From: Haloferax marinisediminis
GTDB lineage: Archaea; Halobacteriota; Halobacteria; Halobacteriales; Haloferacaceae
Assembly (NCBI RefSeq): GCF_009674585.1
Contig: NZ_WKJP01000001.1
Location: 1,240,001 to 1,304,000 of the forward strand
Length of the DNA stretch: 64,000 nucleotides
Direction: 5' to 3'
Shown here: piece by piece, positions 35,862-45,499 of the stretch
Layout of the letters: each line of letters opens with the position of its first letter
Numbering within the stretch: the stretch's first letter is position 1
Made by a program: the position numbers and the translations under genes
Notes under the pieces: model-generated
Databases searched by the model: none
What the model was told of the DNA's origin: nothing
Seen by the model: only the letters and a program-made list of their open reading frames with translations

Positions 35862-37980
35862 TTCGTCGTCCTCGGTGCCGCTGCCCGACTACGAGGTCGA
35901 GCAGTACTTCCCACGCGAACACTTCGACGAATCGCCGGAAGACGTCCGTCGCCTCCGCGAGCGCTACGGGTACGTTCGCACGTACTTCAAGCGCCACCCT
36001 GCGGGACACCGTGACCTCCAGCGCTGGCTGAACCAGACGCGCATCGGGATGACCTACGACGTCTACCTCACGCAGTCTGTCAAACTGGCGCTCGTCGCTG
36101 CAGCTATCGGGTCACTCCTCGGTATCGCCGTGACGTTCGTCCTCGTGCAGATGGGCGTGCTGGCAAACGCCAGCAGTCCAGTGAGCTTTGGTGCTGGCTA
36201 CGGTCTCATCGCACCGCTCCTCCCGTACAAGGTTCCCATCCTCGGGACCCTTCTCGTCCTCCTCCTCGGAGGACTGTTCGGCGCCGGAACGTACTACGCG
36301 CGCTACTACACTCCGCGGAGTCGCGCCGAGATGCGTGGCCGAAGTGTGGACATCCTGCTCCCGCACGCCATCGTCTACATGTACGCCCTCAGCCACGGTG
36401 GGATGAGCTTCCTCGAAGTCATCCGCTCTGTGGCCGACGCACCCGACTACGGCGAAGTGTCACGCGAGTTCGAAATGATCGACCGCGACATGGACCTGTT
36501 CGGCAACGACCTGTTCACGGCCCTCCGCAACGCGCGGAACCTGACTCCGTCGCTCAACTTCGAGCAGTTCCTCGACGACTTACTCTCGGTTCTCGACTCC
36601 GGTGGCGACGTCACCGCGTTCTTGGACCGCGAGTCGTCTACCTACCTCGAAGAAGCACGTGACGAACAAGAGGACTTCATCGAGACGCTCTCGATGCTCT
36701 CTGAGGTGTTCGTCGCGGCGTTCGTCGCCGCACCACTGCTGCTCATCGTCACCCTGATGGTCATCAGTTTCCTCGGCGGCAACACGCTCGTCCAACTGTA
36801 CGCGCTGAACTACCTCATCTTCCCACTGGGGATGGCGTTGTTCTTGCTCCTCATCGACGTGTTGTCGGCCCCGTACACGCAAGATACGGTCCAGACGAAA
36901 CACGACGTGACGATCGTCGAAGAGCTTTGGATGGCCCTCCACGAGTTCGCCGCCGTCGCTCGGCGTGAACTCCAGCGCGCCCGTGAGGAACGCTGGGGAA
37001 GCGACGACGCAATCGCCTCCGACGGCGGCGTCGTCGACGCCCGACTCGACCACTACCGCCGCGCGAACGCGGTCAGCACTCTCCGGGAACTCGTCGGCGA
37101 CCCACTGGACATCATGCGCCGTCAGCCGTACCTCTCGGCGCTTATCACGGTGCCAATCGCAGTCGTCGCCCCCATCGTCGCCATCGCGCTCGGTCTCGCG
37201 ACGCCGAGCATCGACGCCATGCTGGCCGACCCGTACAACACGACGGTTTGGCTGGCTGTGCTCCCGTTCGCCATCGTCGCCGTCCCGCTCACCGTGTTCC
37301 ACGAGCTTCGAACTCGCCGCGAGCGAACTCTCGAACGACGCTTCCCAGACACGCTCAACCTGCTGTCGAGCGCGAACCAGATGGGCATCCCGCTCGTCGA
37401 GTCGCTCGCACTCGTCTCTCGGTGGTCGAGCGGCATCCTCGCGGACGAACTCCGCGCGCTCCGAAACGACATCCGCTGGAACTACGACGCGCACTCGGCG
37501 CTCATGGCCTTCGCAAGCCGCCTCGGCGTTCCACAGCTCTCGCGGGTCATCCGCCTCATCGCGAGCGGTGGCCGGACGAGTGGTGACCTCTCGCGCGTCC
37601 TCAGCGTCGCTGCCGAAGACACGCGAAACCGATACAAACTGGAGAAGTCCCGCCGTCGCGCGATGGGTTCGTACATCGCCATCGTCGTCATGGGATACCT
37701 CGTCTACCTGTTCGTCATCCTGATGCTGGGTGCGAGTTACCTCGCGCCCCTCGCCGAGATGACTGCGCCCACGACGGCGTCGAACGGGCAAGCACTCCCC
37801 ATCGGCATCGGCTCCGTCCCAATCGACAACTTCCACGTGGTGTTCCTCCACTCCGCGCTCATCCAGGCGGTCGGGAGTGGCCTCCTCGCTGGCAAACTGG
37901 CCGACAACAGTGCCCTCAGTGGCCTGAAGTACGCCCTCGGACTGTCTGCGCTGGCGCTCATCGCCTTCGCATTGGTGTAA
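35851..37980 (+). CDS. Type IV pilus/secretion-type membrane platform protein (PilC/TadC/GspF family)
   Basis: This 709-residue polytopic membrane protein forms the platform on which pilins assemble. It has two T2SSF-like domains: one around residues 165-330, with AIVYMYALSHGGMSFLEVIR, and a second around 490-650, with RRFPDTLNLLSSANQMGIPL. Each is followed by paired membrane segments (for example FVAAPLLLIVTLMVISFLGG and MGSYIAIVVMGYLVYLFVIL). Its ATG lies 11 bases before the end of the ATPase frame. It is the second gene of a four-gene operon and should be the partner of that ATPase. Confidence 0.9.
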   Translation: MPADSSSSVPLPDYEVEQYFPREHFDESPEDVRRLRERYGYVRTYFKRHPAGHRDLQRWLNQTRIGMTYDVYLTQSVKLALVAAAIGSLLGIAVTFVLVQMGVLANASSPVSFGAGYGLIAPLLPYKVPILGTLLVLLLGGLFGAGTYYARYYTPRSRAEMRGRSVDILLPHAIVYMYALSHGGMSFLEVIRSVADAPDYGEVSREFEMIDRDMDLFGNDLFTALRNARNLTPSLNFEQFLDDLLSVLDSGGDVTAFLDRESSTYLEEARDEQEDFIETLSMLSEVFVAAFVAAPLLLIVTLMVISFLGGNTLVQLYALNYLIFPLGMALFLLLIDVLSAPYTQDTVQTKHDVTIVEELWMALHEFAAVARRELQRAREERWGSDDAIASDGGVVDARLDHYRRANAVSTLRELVGDPLDIMRRQPYLSALITVPIAVVAPIVAIALGLATPSIDAMLADPYNTTVWLAVLPFAIVAVPLTVFHELRTRRERTLERRFPDTLNLLSSANQMGIPLVESLALVSRWSSGILADELRALRNDIRWNYDAHSALMAFASRLGVPQLSRVIRLIASGGRTSGDLSRVLSVAAEDTRNRYKLEKSRRRAMGSYIAIVVMGYLVYLFVILMLGASYLAPLAEMTAPTTASNGQALPIGIGSVPIDNFHVVFLHSALIQAVGSGLLAGKLADNSALSGLKYALGLSALALIAFALV

Positions 37981-37984
37981 ATCC

Positions 37985-40168
37985 ATGACTCACAAAATCC
38001 CCTCCAAACACACACAATCGCCACTCAGGCACGTATCGCGCGGGCTCGTCGCACGCTTCGGGAGCGACGGCTCGCACCTCCGAACCGACCAGCGAGGTGC
38101 ATCTGCCATCCTCGGGACGATGTTCGCGTTCGCACTCGTCGTCTCCGTCGTCGCCATGGTGCAGGTCTCGGCGGTTCCCGCGTGGAACCAACAGACCGAG
38201 TTCGAACACCTCCAGACCGTCGAGAGCGAATTCGCCATCTTCGACGAGAACGTCGCCAAGGCTGCTGACGGGCACGCAACCCGGTCGACCATCGACGCCG
38301 GCGTCGATTACCCGACTCGGGCGCTGTTCCTCTCGCCTGCAGCAGGCTCCGGAACCCTCCGAACGACGGACGAAGCGGCCGCGAGCATCACGGGTGCCGT
38401 CGCGACCGGCGAGACCGGAACGTACTGGGACAGTACCGAACACACCTTCGACACCCGTTCGTTCGTCTACCAGCCTGACTACCGTTACATGCAGGAAAAC
38501 CCAGCGCTCGTCCACGAAGGCGTCTCGCAGTACACTGCCTACTCGTCGGGCGAAGTCGGTGCGACGCAGTCGCTCGTCGACGGCACTAAAATCTCACTCG
38601 TGCTGTTCGAGGGTGACATCAACGTCGGCACCGGTGAGTCGACGACCTTCGGTGTCGTTCCACTGAGCGCTGGAACCGACTACATCACGGTCACGGACAC
38701 GGGCACGCCGATTACCATCTCCGTGCCGACTCGGCTCTCCAACGAGACGTGGCACGACCTCCTCGCTGACGAACCCAACGTCCAGTCGATTACGTACACG
38801 AACGGGACGGACTACAACACCCTGACCGTCGAACTCGTGCCCGGAAAGACGTACGACCTGCAACTCTCGCGCGTCGGACTCGACACGGCGGGAATCCAAC
38901 AGGAGCCAGCCTACATCGTCGATGTCGAGGGTGACGACGCCGTCGTTCCACCCGGAGCGACACACCGCGTCACTGTCGAAGTACGCGATGCACAGAACAA
39001 CCCAGTTCCGAACGCTGTCGTCAAGGCGAGTCCAGGACTGACCGACGAGAGCGGTCGCATCGAAGCCCGTGACACCGGAACAATCTCGACTGTCACCGAC
39101 GCCAATGGCCGTGCGACGTTCACCTACTCGGCGACGGGCAGCATCGACGGTGTCGTCTCCGACGAGTTCGACATCGTCGTCGAAGACTCGTCAGGAACCG
39201 AGGTCGACCGGATGACCTTCGACGTGCAACTCCGTGTCGGCGGTACCTCCGACCCCCTCCGTGGGTTGGTCGCTGACATCGACGACCCCGGCTTCGTGTA
39301 CGCTGACGTGGACGGAAACGGTGAGTTCGACGGGTCTGACTACCAGGTCTCCAACACTGGAACCGGCGACGCCGTCGTCTACGATGCAGGCTCCGACAGA
39401 CTCGTGGTTCCCCCGAGCGTTGGGACCATCTTCTCTAACGAGAGCGTCTCCCTCTCTGGCAACGGTGTGTCGCTCCACGTCGACGTCGTGACCTCCAGTT
39501 CGAGTTCGGGTGACATCACCATCGACGCACGGAGTGGGTCCGTCGCTGGCGTGGGTGTCAGTATCTCCTCGGTACAGAAGGGGAACATCCTCGTCCAAGC
39601 AGCCGACGAAATCGACATCTCGGGTGCGTCGGTCAACCAGGCCGACGGGTCGATAACGGTGACCGCTGATGGTGACGTCGACATCGACAATGCAGGGTTG
39701 ACGACCATCCAATCGGACACGATAACCGTCGAGTCGACTAGTGGGTTCGTCAGCGCTCGGAGCGCCGACATCAGTGGAAACGGAGACGTCGCAGTGGACG
39801 GCGCTACGGGCGTCGACCTGACAGGCGGTGGCCTGTCGAGCGTCAAAGACACCCGTGGTCTGTCCGTCGGGTCGTCGAGTGGTGGCGTCAACCTCAACGG
39901 TGTCGTCATGCTCGGTGACGGCGGCATCGACGTGACCGCAGAGAACAACATCTACGTCGTCGGTGCCAACATCGCGTCGTCGAAAGGGAACGCCAACAGC
40001 GACGTCATCATCACGTCGAATTCCGGGATGGTGAGTGGTCGCGAAGCGGCACTCTCCGCGAAGCACGACATCGTCATCACCGCAGCGACGCGCATCTCTC
40101 TGCCGCAGTCGTCGCTAGAAGACAGGGACAACTCCCCTGAACTGAACGCACCCACGGTGGAGGTCTGA
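37985..40168 (+). CDS. Very large pilin-like surface protein with Ig-like and beta-helix-like regions
   Basis: The 727-residue protein starts four bases after the platform gene. Residues 36-67 are an archaeal pilin-type N-terminus (TDQRGASAILGTMFAFALVV): a glycine before a hydrophobic helix, the kind of site cut by the PibD prepilin peptidase. The next ~240 residues are shared with the following gene. An Ig-like (Big_1-like) domain follows (HRVTVEVRDAQNNPVPNAVV). From about 430 to the end come repeated beta-strand units rich in D, G, S and V (SITVTADGDVDIDNAGL, DITIDARSGSVAGVGVS), like a parallel beta-helix adhesin. It is probably a displayed subunit or adhesin. Confidence 0.8.
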   Translation: MTHKIPSKHTQSPLRHVSRGLVARFGSDGSHLRTDQRGASAILGTMFAFALVVSVVAMVQVSAVPAWNQQTEFEHLQTVESEFAIFDENVAKAADGHATRSTIDAGVDYPTRALFLSPAAGSGTLRTTDEAAASITGAVATGETGTYWDSTEHTFDTRSFVYQPDYRYMQENPALVHEGVSQYTAYSSGEVGATQSLVDGTKISLVLFEGDINVGTGESTTFGVVPLSAGTDYITVTDTGTPITISVPTRLSNETWHDLLADEPNVQSITYTNGTDYNTLTVELVPGKTYDLQLSRVGLDTAGIQQEPAYIVDVEGDDAVVPPGATHRVTVEVRDAQNNPVPNAVVKASPGLTDESGRIEARDTGTISTVTDANGRATFTYSATGSIDGVVSDEFDIVVEDSSGTEVDRMTFDVQLRVGGTSDPLRGLVADIDDPGFVYADVDGNGEFDGSDYQVSNTGTGDAVVYDAGSDRLVVPPSVGTIFSNESVSLSGNGVSLHVDVVTSSSSSGDITIDARSGSVAGVGVSISSVQKGNILVQAADEIDISGASVNQADGSITVTADGDVDIDNAGLTTIQSDTITVESTSGFVSARSADISGNGDVAVDGATGVDLTGGGLSSVKDTRGLSVGSSSGGVNLNGVVMLGDGGIDVTAENNIYVVGANIASSKGNANSDVIITSNSGMVSGREAALSAKHDIVITAATRISLPQSSLEDRDNSPELNAPTVEV

Positions 40169-40169
40169 G

Positions 40170-42020
40170 ATGCCACGGTTCGCGACGCTATCTCGGTTCA
40201 CGAAACAGACGCGCGGGACGTCCGAGATCCTCGGCCTCGTCTTCGCGTTCGGCCTCGTCATCTCGGTCATCGCCATCGGCCAACTCGCGGGGGCACCCGC
40301 GTGGACTGCTGGGGACGAAGCGGACCACAGCGCGAGCGTCTCTTCCGACATCGCGTCACTCGATGCCGCAATCTTCCGGAGTTCTGGCACCGACGCCAGT
40401 GGTCGGGTCGCAATCGACGCGGACGTGTCGTACCCCGAGCGATACCTCGTGGTGTCGCCCCCCGGGAGCGTCGGTAGTTTCCACGTCGACGGAACCGACA
40501 CCGTGACCATCACAAACGTGACGGCGGCCGGTCCCGAGTCGGTGTTCTGGGACGGAACCAACCGAACCTACACGACGACGTCCATCGTCTACAAACCCGA
40601 CTACGCCGAACGTGACGAGGCCACGTTGGTCATCGAAAGCGGTGTCTCGTACCTCGAAAACGACGGGTCTGCAGTCGTTCACCGCCAGTCTCTCGTCCGT
40701 GGAACCGACGTCTCGCTCGTCTTCTTCGAAGGTGAGCTAGACGGCCACACGACGGGTGGCGAAACGGTGTCGCTGTCACCGATTTCGGTCCGAACCGAAA
40801 TCCTCCCAGTATACAACGAGGACGAACCGATTCGCATCACCGTACCGACGTTCCTGCCAGAAGACGACTGGCGTGACCTCATGGACGAGGAACCGCACGC
40901 GTCAGTCGTCTCCTACACGACGGCCGGTGACCACGCCACCGTGACCATCGAACTCGAAGCAGGCGTCATGTACAACGTCCGTGTCGCTCGGCTCGGCGTC
41001 GGCGACCCCGTCAACCCCGACCCGGGTGCGTACGTCGTCACTGAAGCGGGTGAAGATGCTGCCGTCCCTGCTGGTGGCCGTGAGACGCTCGCTGTCCGCG
41101 TGTTCGACCAGTACGGGGCACCCGTCGCAGGAGCGACGGTCACGGCACCGTCGTCGACACCGCTCGGTGGAACCGTCGCCCCACTCGGTGGAGCGACTAC
41201 CGTCACCGACGAGACGGGCCGTGCTCGGTTCTCGTACACCGCTCCCGAGGGAGTCACTGACATCGACCACGACACCGTCACCATCACGCTCGCCGGTGCG
41301 AGTGGCCCCGGTTCGACGGTGACTATCCCGTTGGAAGTCCGTGGTGCCGGTGAGACGTACGAGGTTCGGAACGTGGCGATGACGCCAACCGCGACGCCGA
41401 CACCCACCCCGACTCCGACCCCAACGCCCACCCCAACAGCGACGCCAACTCCAACGCCCACCCCAACAGCGACACCCACCCCAACAGCGACACCCACCCC
41501 AACGCCGACCCCAGAAGACAGCTTCGTCATCGACGATGGCTCGGTCGTTCCCTCTGTCGACTTCGTAGGTGACCTCGAACTGCTCGGAAGCGCAATCAAA
41601 CAAGGCACCACGGACGTCCCTGTGACGGTGTCGTTCGTCGCCGGCGGTGACACACACTCACCGTCGGAGTGGGACAACGTCAACGATGGTCAGCAGCACT
41701 CGTTCACCCTGAATGGACACGGTGGAGACGTGATATCCATCGTCGCCGCCGCCGAAGGATACGTCACTGCTGATTCCTCGGCTGACGCACAGCAGGTCGC
41801 CGTCCTTCGAAACGGTGACCCAGTCCCCGATATCAAGGGGTACGATGGTCAGCAGGACGCAGAGGAGTTCGTCGCCCCGTACATCAGCGACGACGGACAA
41901 ACGATGGAACTGGCAGACAACCAGGTCATCTTCCTGTTCGAACTGGGGTCGACGAACCCGAGCGACAACGCCTTCGACATGCAGGACGCCGTCATCCTCG
42001 TGACGCTCTGGGAAGCGTAA
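40170..42020 (+). CDS. Second large pilin-like surface protein with TP-rich linker
   Basis: It begins one base after the previous stop. The N-terminus (FTKQTRGTSEILGLVFAFGL, then VISVIAIGQLAGAPAW) again is pilin-like. Residues about 50-350 are paralogous to the previous protein: FWDGTNRTYTTTSIVYKPDY parallels YWDSTEHTFDTRSFVYQPDY, and both have a Big_1-like Ig segment (RETLAVRVFDQYGAPVAGAT). A Thr-Pro-repeat linker (about residues 407-447) follows, then a C-terminal domain of ~165 residues ending in NAFDMQDAVILVTLWEA. The TP linker is probably O-glycosylated and crosses the S-layer. Fourth gene of the operon. Confidence 0.8.
   Translation: MPRFATLSRFTKQTRGTSEILGLVFAFGLVISVIAIGQLAGAPAWTAGDEADHSASVSSDIASLDAAIFRSSGTDASGRVAIDADVSYPERYLVVSPPGSVGSFHVDGTDTVTITNVTAAGPESVFWDGTNRTYTTTSIVYKPDYAERDEATLVIESGVSYLENDGSAVVHRQSLVRGTDVSLVFFEGELDGHTTGGETVSLSPISVRTEILPVYNEDEPIRITVPTFLPEDDWRDLMDEEPHASVVSYTTAGDHATVTIELEAGVMYNVRVARLGVGDPVNPDPGAYVVTEAGEDAAVPAGGRETLAVRVFDQYGAPVAGATVTAPSSTPLGGTVAPLGGATTVTDETGRARFSYTAPEGVTDIDHDTVTITLAGASGPGSTVTIPLEVRGAGETYEVRNVAMTPTATPTPTPTPTPTPTPTATPTPTPTPTATPTPTATPTPTPTPEDSFVIDDGSVVPSVDFVGDLELLGSAIKQGTTDVPVTVSFVAGGDTHSPSEWDNVNDGQQHSFTLNGHGGDVISIVAAAEGYVTADSSADAQQVAVLRNGDPVPDIKGYDGQQDAEEFVAPYISDDGQTMELADNQVIFLFELGSTNPSDNAFDMQDAVILVTLWEA
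41386..41515 (+). repeat. Thr-Pro codon repeat (surface-protein linker)
   Basis: About 130 bases of near-repeating ACCCC/AACGCC/GACGCC units encode a run of Thr-Pro-Ala residues. It is an in-frame protein linker, not a genomic tandem array; slippage here would change linker length. Confidence 0.7.
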
Positions 42021-42096
42021 ATGCGCCGGTGTCGGAATCTCCGTCACACGCACTACCTGAACAGAGTTAACAAACCCCACATCGTATCATTTCGCC

Positions 42097-42780
42097 ATGC
42101 CGTTCGACTCAGACCGCGTCTCGACTGTTACGTTCGACTCGTACAGCACCCTCGTCGACGTCGACGCCGCCGAAAAGGCGCTTGCTGACCGCGTCGCCGA
42201 CCCAGAACCCGTCTCGAAACTCTGGCGGGCCCGCTCGCTGGAATACACGTTCGTCGGCAACCACATCGACGAATACCGTCCTTTCTACGAAATAAACCGC
42301 GCCGCGCTCCAGTACGCGCTGGATGCGCACGACGTGGGCGTCTCCGAAACCGAACGAGATGAAATTCTCGCCGTCTACCACGAGCTCGACGTGTTCGACG
42401 ACGTTCGAGACTCCATCGAACGGTTGCGAGACGCTGGCTACGCCTGTTACGTCGTCTCGAACGGAAACCCAGAGATGCTGGACTCGATGGTGGACCACGC
42501 GAACATCCGTGACCTCCTCGACGGCATCGTCAGCGCGGACGAGGTCGAGGTGTTCAAACCCGACGCAGAACTCTACCGCCACGCCGCGGCAAGAACGGGG
42601 ACCGCAATCGACGAGATTGCCCACGTGACCGCCGGGTGGTTCGACGTGATGGGTGCACAGCACGCGGGAATGCAAGGCGTCTGGGTCGACCGGAAGGACT
42701 CACCGTGGGAACCGTTTGGGCCGGAACCCGACCTCACGGTGCCGGGGATTACGGCGTTCGTCGACGAACTCGGCGTCTAA
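42097..42780 (+). CDS. Haloacid dehalogenase type II (HAD superfamily)
   Basis: The 227-residue enzyme is in the L-2-haloacid dehalogenase subfamily. The N-terminal nucleophile is in TVTFDSYSTLVDVDA. Motif II is CYVVSNGNPEMLDSMV. The lysine motif is VEVFKPDAELYRHAAA. The C-terminal motif IAHVTAGWFDVMGAQHAGM gives the subfamily its diagnostic tryptophan and Asp/Asn arrangement. It probably hydrolyses 2-haloacids to hydroxyacids, but related phosphatases exist. It stands 77 bases after the pilus-like operon and may use its own promoter (TATA-like GTTAACAAAC at about 42066). Confidence 0.88.
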   Translation: MPFDSDRVSTVTFDSYSTLVDVDAAEKALADRVADPEPVSKLWRARSLEYTFVGNHIDEYRPFYEINRAALQYALDAHDVGVSETERDEILAVYHELDVFDDVRDSIERLRDAGYACYVVSNGNPEMLDSMVDHANIRDLLDGIVSADEVEVFKPDAELYRHAAARTGTAIDEIAHVTAGWFDVMGAQHAGMQGVWVDRKDSPWEPFGPEPDLTVPGITAFVDELGV

Positions 42781-42870
42781 CTATCGATTCGATCGGTGAC
42801 GTTCCTCCTCGAGGGACAGTCGCATTCGACAGCGACCACGATTATTTGGCTAGGAGTCATATCTAGTGAC

Positions 42871-43242
42871 ATGGAAAAACGGCGAATCAAAGGTGGGTTC
42901 CTCGCAGTCGTCGGGTTCATCCTCTCGCCGTTATCGTGGTGGAACGACCTCGTGGTCAACCTCCCGTTAGCCTACGCGTTCGGTATCGCTGTCGCGCTCA
43001 TCTCACGAGAGTTGTTTCTGCCGGGCGTCATCGCGGGGTACTGGTTGACGAACGTGGCCGGGTTCGTCTTACTCCACAAGGGTGCAATCGACGTCGTCTC
43101 CGGTGAGCCAGAGCCGTACACGACCCGACGCTTCGTCAAAGACTTCCTCATCTCGGTCGGCTACACTGTGATCGTCATCGCACTCGTGTGGTTCGGCATC
43201 TTGACCATCCCCGACGGAATCTTAGCGGCGCTCGGACAGTGA
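42871..43242 (+). CDS. Haloarchaeal membrane protein, function unknown (123 aa)
   Basis: The protein has three or four hydrophobic segments (LAVVGFILSPLSWWNDLVVN, LPGVIAGYWLTNVAGFVLL, VGYTVIVIALVWFGILTIP) with short charged loops (EPEPYTTRRFVKDFL). It starts MEKRRIKGGF, so the N-terminus is cytoplasmic. No catalytic motif was recognised. Starting at 42871 is supported by an AT-rich element about 30 bases upstream; 42796 is less likely. Orphan gene between the dehalogenase and the surface protein. Confidence 0.75.
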   Translation: MEKRRIKGGFLAVVGFILSPLSWWNDLVVNLPLAYAFGIAVALISRELFLPGVIAGYWLTNVAGFVLLHKGAIDVVSGEPEPYTTRRFVKDFLISVGYTVIVIALVWFGILTIPDGILAALGQ

Positions 43243-43355
43243 GTTCGGTTGGTCGTCGAAGCATTCCGCGGTCAGCACCCTAACTGTCGTGTCATGCTGC
43301 GTATCGCACATTCGTCGAGCGAGGGCGCTACCACTCTCTGTCTCGCAGTGGGCTG

Positions 43356-43361
43356 AAAAAA
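43356..43361 (-). terminator. Oligo-T terminator of the repetitive surface-protein gene
   Basis: On the minus strand a T6 run lies about 75 bases after the stop codon at 43436, in an otherwise empty gap. Confidence 0.45.
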
Positions 43362-43435
43362 GGTCGATTCGGTGTCCCAACCGGGTCGAATTCGGCGGAT
43401 GATGGCCGAGATATCCGGTCGAGGTAGTCGTTCGT

Positions 43436-45118
43436 CTAGCTCTCGCTCGACGTTTCGTTCGTCTCGACAGTCACTTCCGCATTGTCAGTGACTGGCGCGC
43501 CGTTTGCCGTGTACGGGCCATCGTCTGCTCCCTCGGAGCTGACGAAGTCGAACTGTTCGTTACCGTTGCTGTCGAAGTGCGGCATCGCCGTGAGCGTCGC
43601 GTTCTCCGTCAGTGGTTCGTCGAGCGTTACTGCGATATCCTCCTGTTCACCGGCCGAGAGGTATCCGGATGCACCGATGACAGCACCGCTCTCGTCGTGG
43701 ATGACGATGAATCCACCTTCAGAGAGGGTCGCACTCGCCACGAGCACTGCAACTCCGGCGGTCGACTGGTCGTTGAACTGGACGGACGCGGTCGCCTCTT
43801 CAGCAGGCGGTGCTTCAGTGGTTGGTTCTTCAGTCGTTGGCTCTTCGGTCGTAGGTGCTTCAGTGGTTGGTTCCTCGGTGGTTGGCGTTGCCGTCGGCGT
43901 CGCGGTTGGCGTCGGCTCAGCAGCCCCGACAATCACGTTGGCGGTGTCAGTGACTGGTGCACCATTCATCGTGTACGGACCATCCTCAGCCCCTTCGGAC
44001 GTGAGGAAGTCGAGTTGTTGGTTGTCGTTGGTGTCGAGGTGCGGCATCGCGGTGAGCGTCGCGTTCTCGGTCAACGGTTCGGCAAGGGTCACAGTCACGT
44101 TGGACTGGTCACCGGGTTCGAGGTACTCAGACGCACCGACGACGGCACCACTCGCGTCGTGGATTGCGATGAACCCCCCGGCAGAGAGGGTCGCACTCGT
44201 GACGGTAACGGTGGTTCCGTCAGAGGTTTGGTCGTCGAACTGCACAGATGCAGTCGGCTCTTCAGCCGGTGGTTCTGGTTCTGCTTGCGCAACGGTCACT
44301 GCGGCAGTGTCAGTGACGGGTGCACCATCGACCGTGTACGGACCATCCTCTGCTCCCTCGGACGTGAGGAAGTCGAGGACCTGGTTGTCGTTGGAGTCGA
44401 CGTGTGCCTGTGCGGTGAGCGTGGCGTTCTCGGTCAACGGTTCGGCGAGGGCCACAGTCACGTTGGACTGGTCACCGGGTTCGAGGTACTCGGTCGCGCC
44501 GAGCACGGATCCGCTCTCGTCGATAATTGCGATGTAGCCTCCGTCAGGGAGGGTCGCACTCGTGACAGTGACCGAGTCTCCGTCGGTCGTCTGGTCGTCG
44601 AACTGGACCGACGCAGTCGGGACAGGTTCACTGGAGACGGTGAGCGTCGTCAGTTCACCCATGTCCTGTGTCTCGACACCGTGGATGTAGGTGCCCTCTG
44701 GGAGTCCGGACGTGCTGACTTCGAAGGTCACCGTCTCGGTCTCGCCGGGGTTGAGTGCCCAGCCGATTCGCTCGACGACGTCACCTTCGAGCCGGAACTC
44801 GACGCACTGAATCATCGGTACGGAGTTCGGGTTCGTGATGTCGGCAGTCACCGTCACCGTGTCGCCGGGTTGGACCGTCGACGGTGCGGAGAGGTTACTC
44901 ACGTCGTACGACGCGAGTGAATCGTTCAGTGGATATGTACACTGCTGGCCCTGTGCTTGTTGTTGAACCTGCGCGTACTGTGTTCCAACAGCCTGCGAAT
45001 TTGGTCCACCAACCGCCTGTGTCGCCCCTTCAGGCGCCGCGAAGCCGATACCTGTCGCCGCCACAGTGACGACTGCAGCGATGAAAAGTATGGTCGCGAT
45101 GTGTATTCGTGTGTTCAT
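43436..45118 (-). CDS. Exported protein with three DUF7282-like repeats
   Basis: The 560-residue precursor begins with a hydrophobic signal (ILFIAAVVTVAATGIGFAAP). After a ~120-residue beta-rich domain (VQPGDTVTVTADITNPNSVP) come three repeats of about 95 residues. Each opens with ASVQFDDQ or ASVQFNDQ and closes with DGPYT.(N/D)GAPVTD; they match the DUF7282 pattern of haloarchaeal surface proteins. A Pro-Thr-Glu linker separates repeats two and three. The signal suggests Sec-type export. The function is unknown, but repeat architecture suggests binding or spacing on the cell surface. Confidence 0.82.
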   Translation of the reverse strand: MNTRIHIATILFIAAVVTVAATGIGFAAPEGATQAVGGPNSQAVGTQYAQVQQQAQGQQCTYPLNDSLASYDVSNLSAPSTVQPGDTVTVTADITNPNSVPMIQCVEFRLEGDVVERIGWALNPGETETVTFEVSTSGLPEGTYIHGVETQDMGELTTLTVSSEPVPTASVQFDDQTTDGDSVTVTSATLPDGGYIAIIDESGSVLGATEYLEPGDQSNVTVALAEPLTENATLTAQAHVDSNDNQVLDFLTSEGAEDGPYTVDGAPVTDTAAVTVAQAEPEPPAEEPTASVQFDDQTSDGTTVTVTSATLSAGGFIAIHDASGAVVGASEYLEPGDQSNVTVTLAEPLTENATLTAMPHLDTNDNQQLDFLTSEGAEDGPYTMNGAPVTDTANVIVGAAEPTPTATPTATPTTEEPTTEAPTTEEPTTEEPTTEAPPAEEATASVQFNDQSTAGVAVLVASATLSEGGFIVIHDESGAVIGASGYLSAGEQEDIAVTLDEPLTENATLTAMPHFDSNGNEQFDFVSSEGADDGPYTANGAPVTDNAEVTVETNETSSES

Positions 45119-45499
45119 GTGTCTGCAATGACAGACTACCCAGTCCACAGATAAAAGATGACGAGATTGTTTCACTATCTCGCTGACATAGCTGTTGGTT
45201 TACGTGACTGTGTTGCGAAGGTTAGTTGATGGTTGAGGCCTTCACGGGTGCGTATTCGGGGCTCTTTGTGATTTTCCAGTATCAATGATTGTTTCTCTCA
45301 GACTGTTTCGATTAACTGTCATTGTGTGGATATAATTCGGGGATTTGACACTCTCTCGTCACTTTATTAAGAGTATCTTGACAAATGAACTGACGAGTTT
45401 CGGTGACTCTTTGCTCGGTGGATATGTGCTTCGTCTCCACTGACCAGAGCGATACACGAAAGCCGAGCAACTCCTTCAGCACCGTCGAGAGAATGGATA

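Noticed and set aside
41386-41515. CRISPR-like or microsatellite repeat
   Set aside because: It is in frame and encodes a Thr-Pro linker in a surface protein, so selection on the protein explains it.
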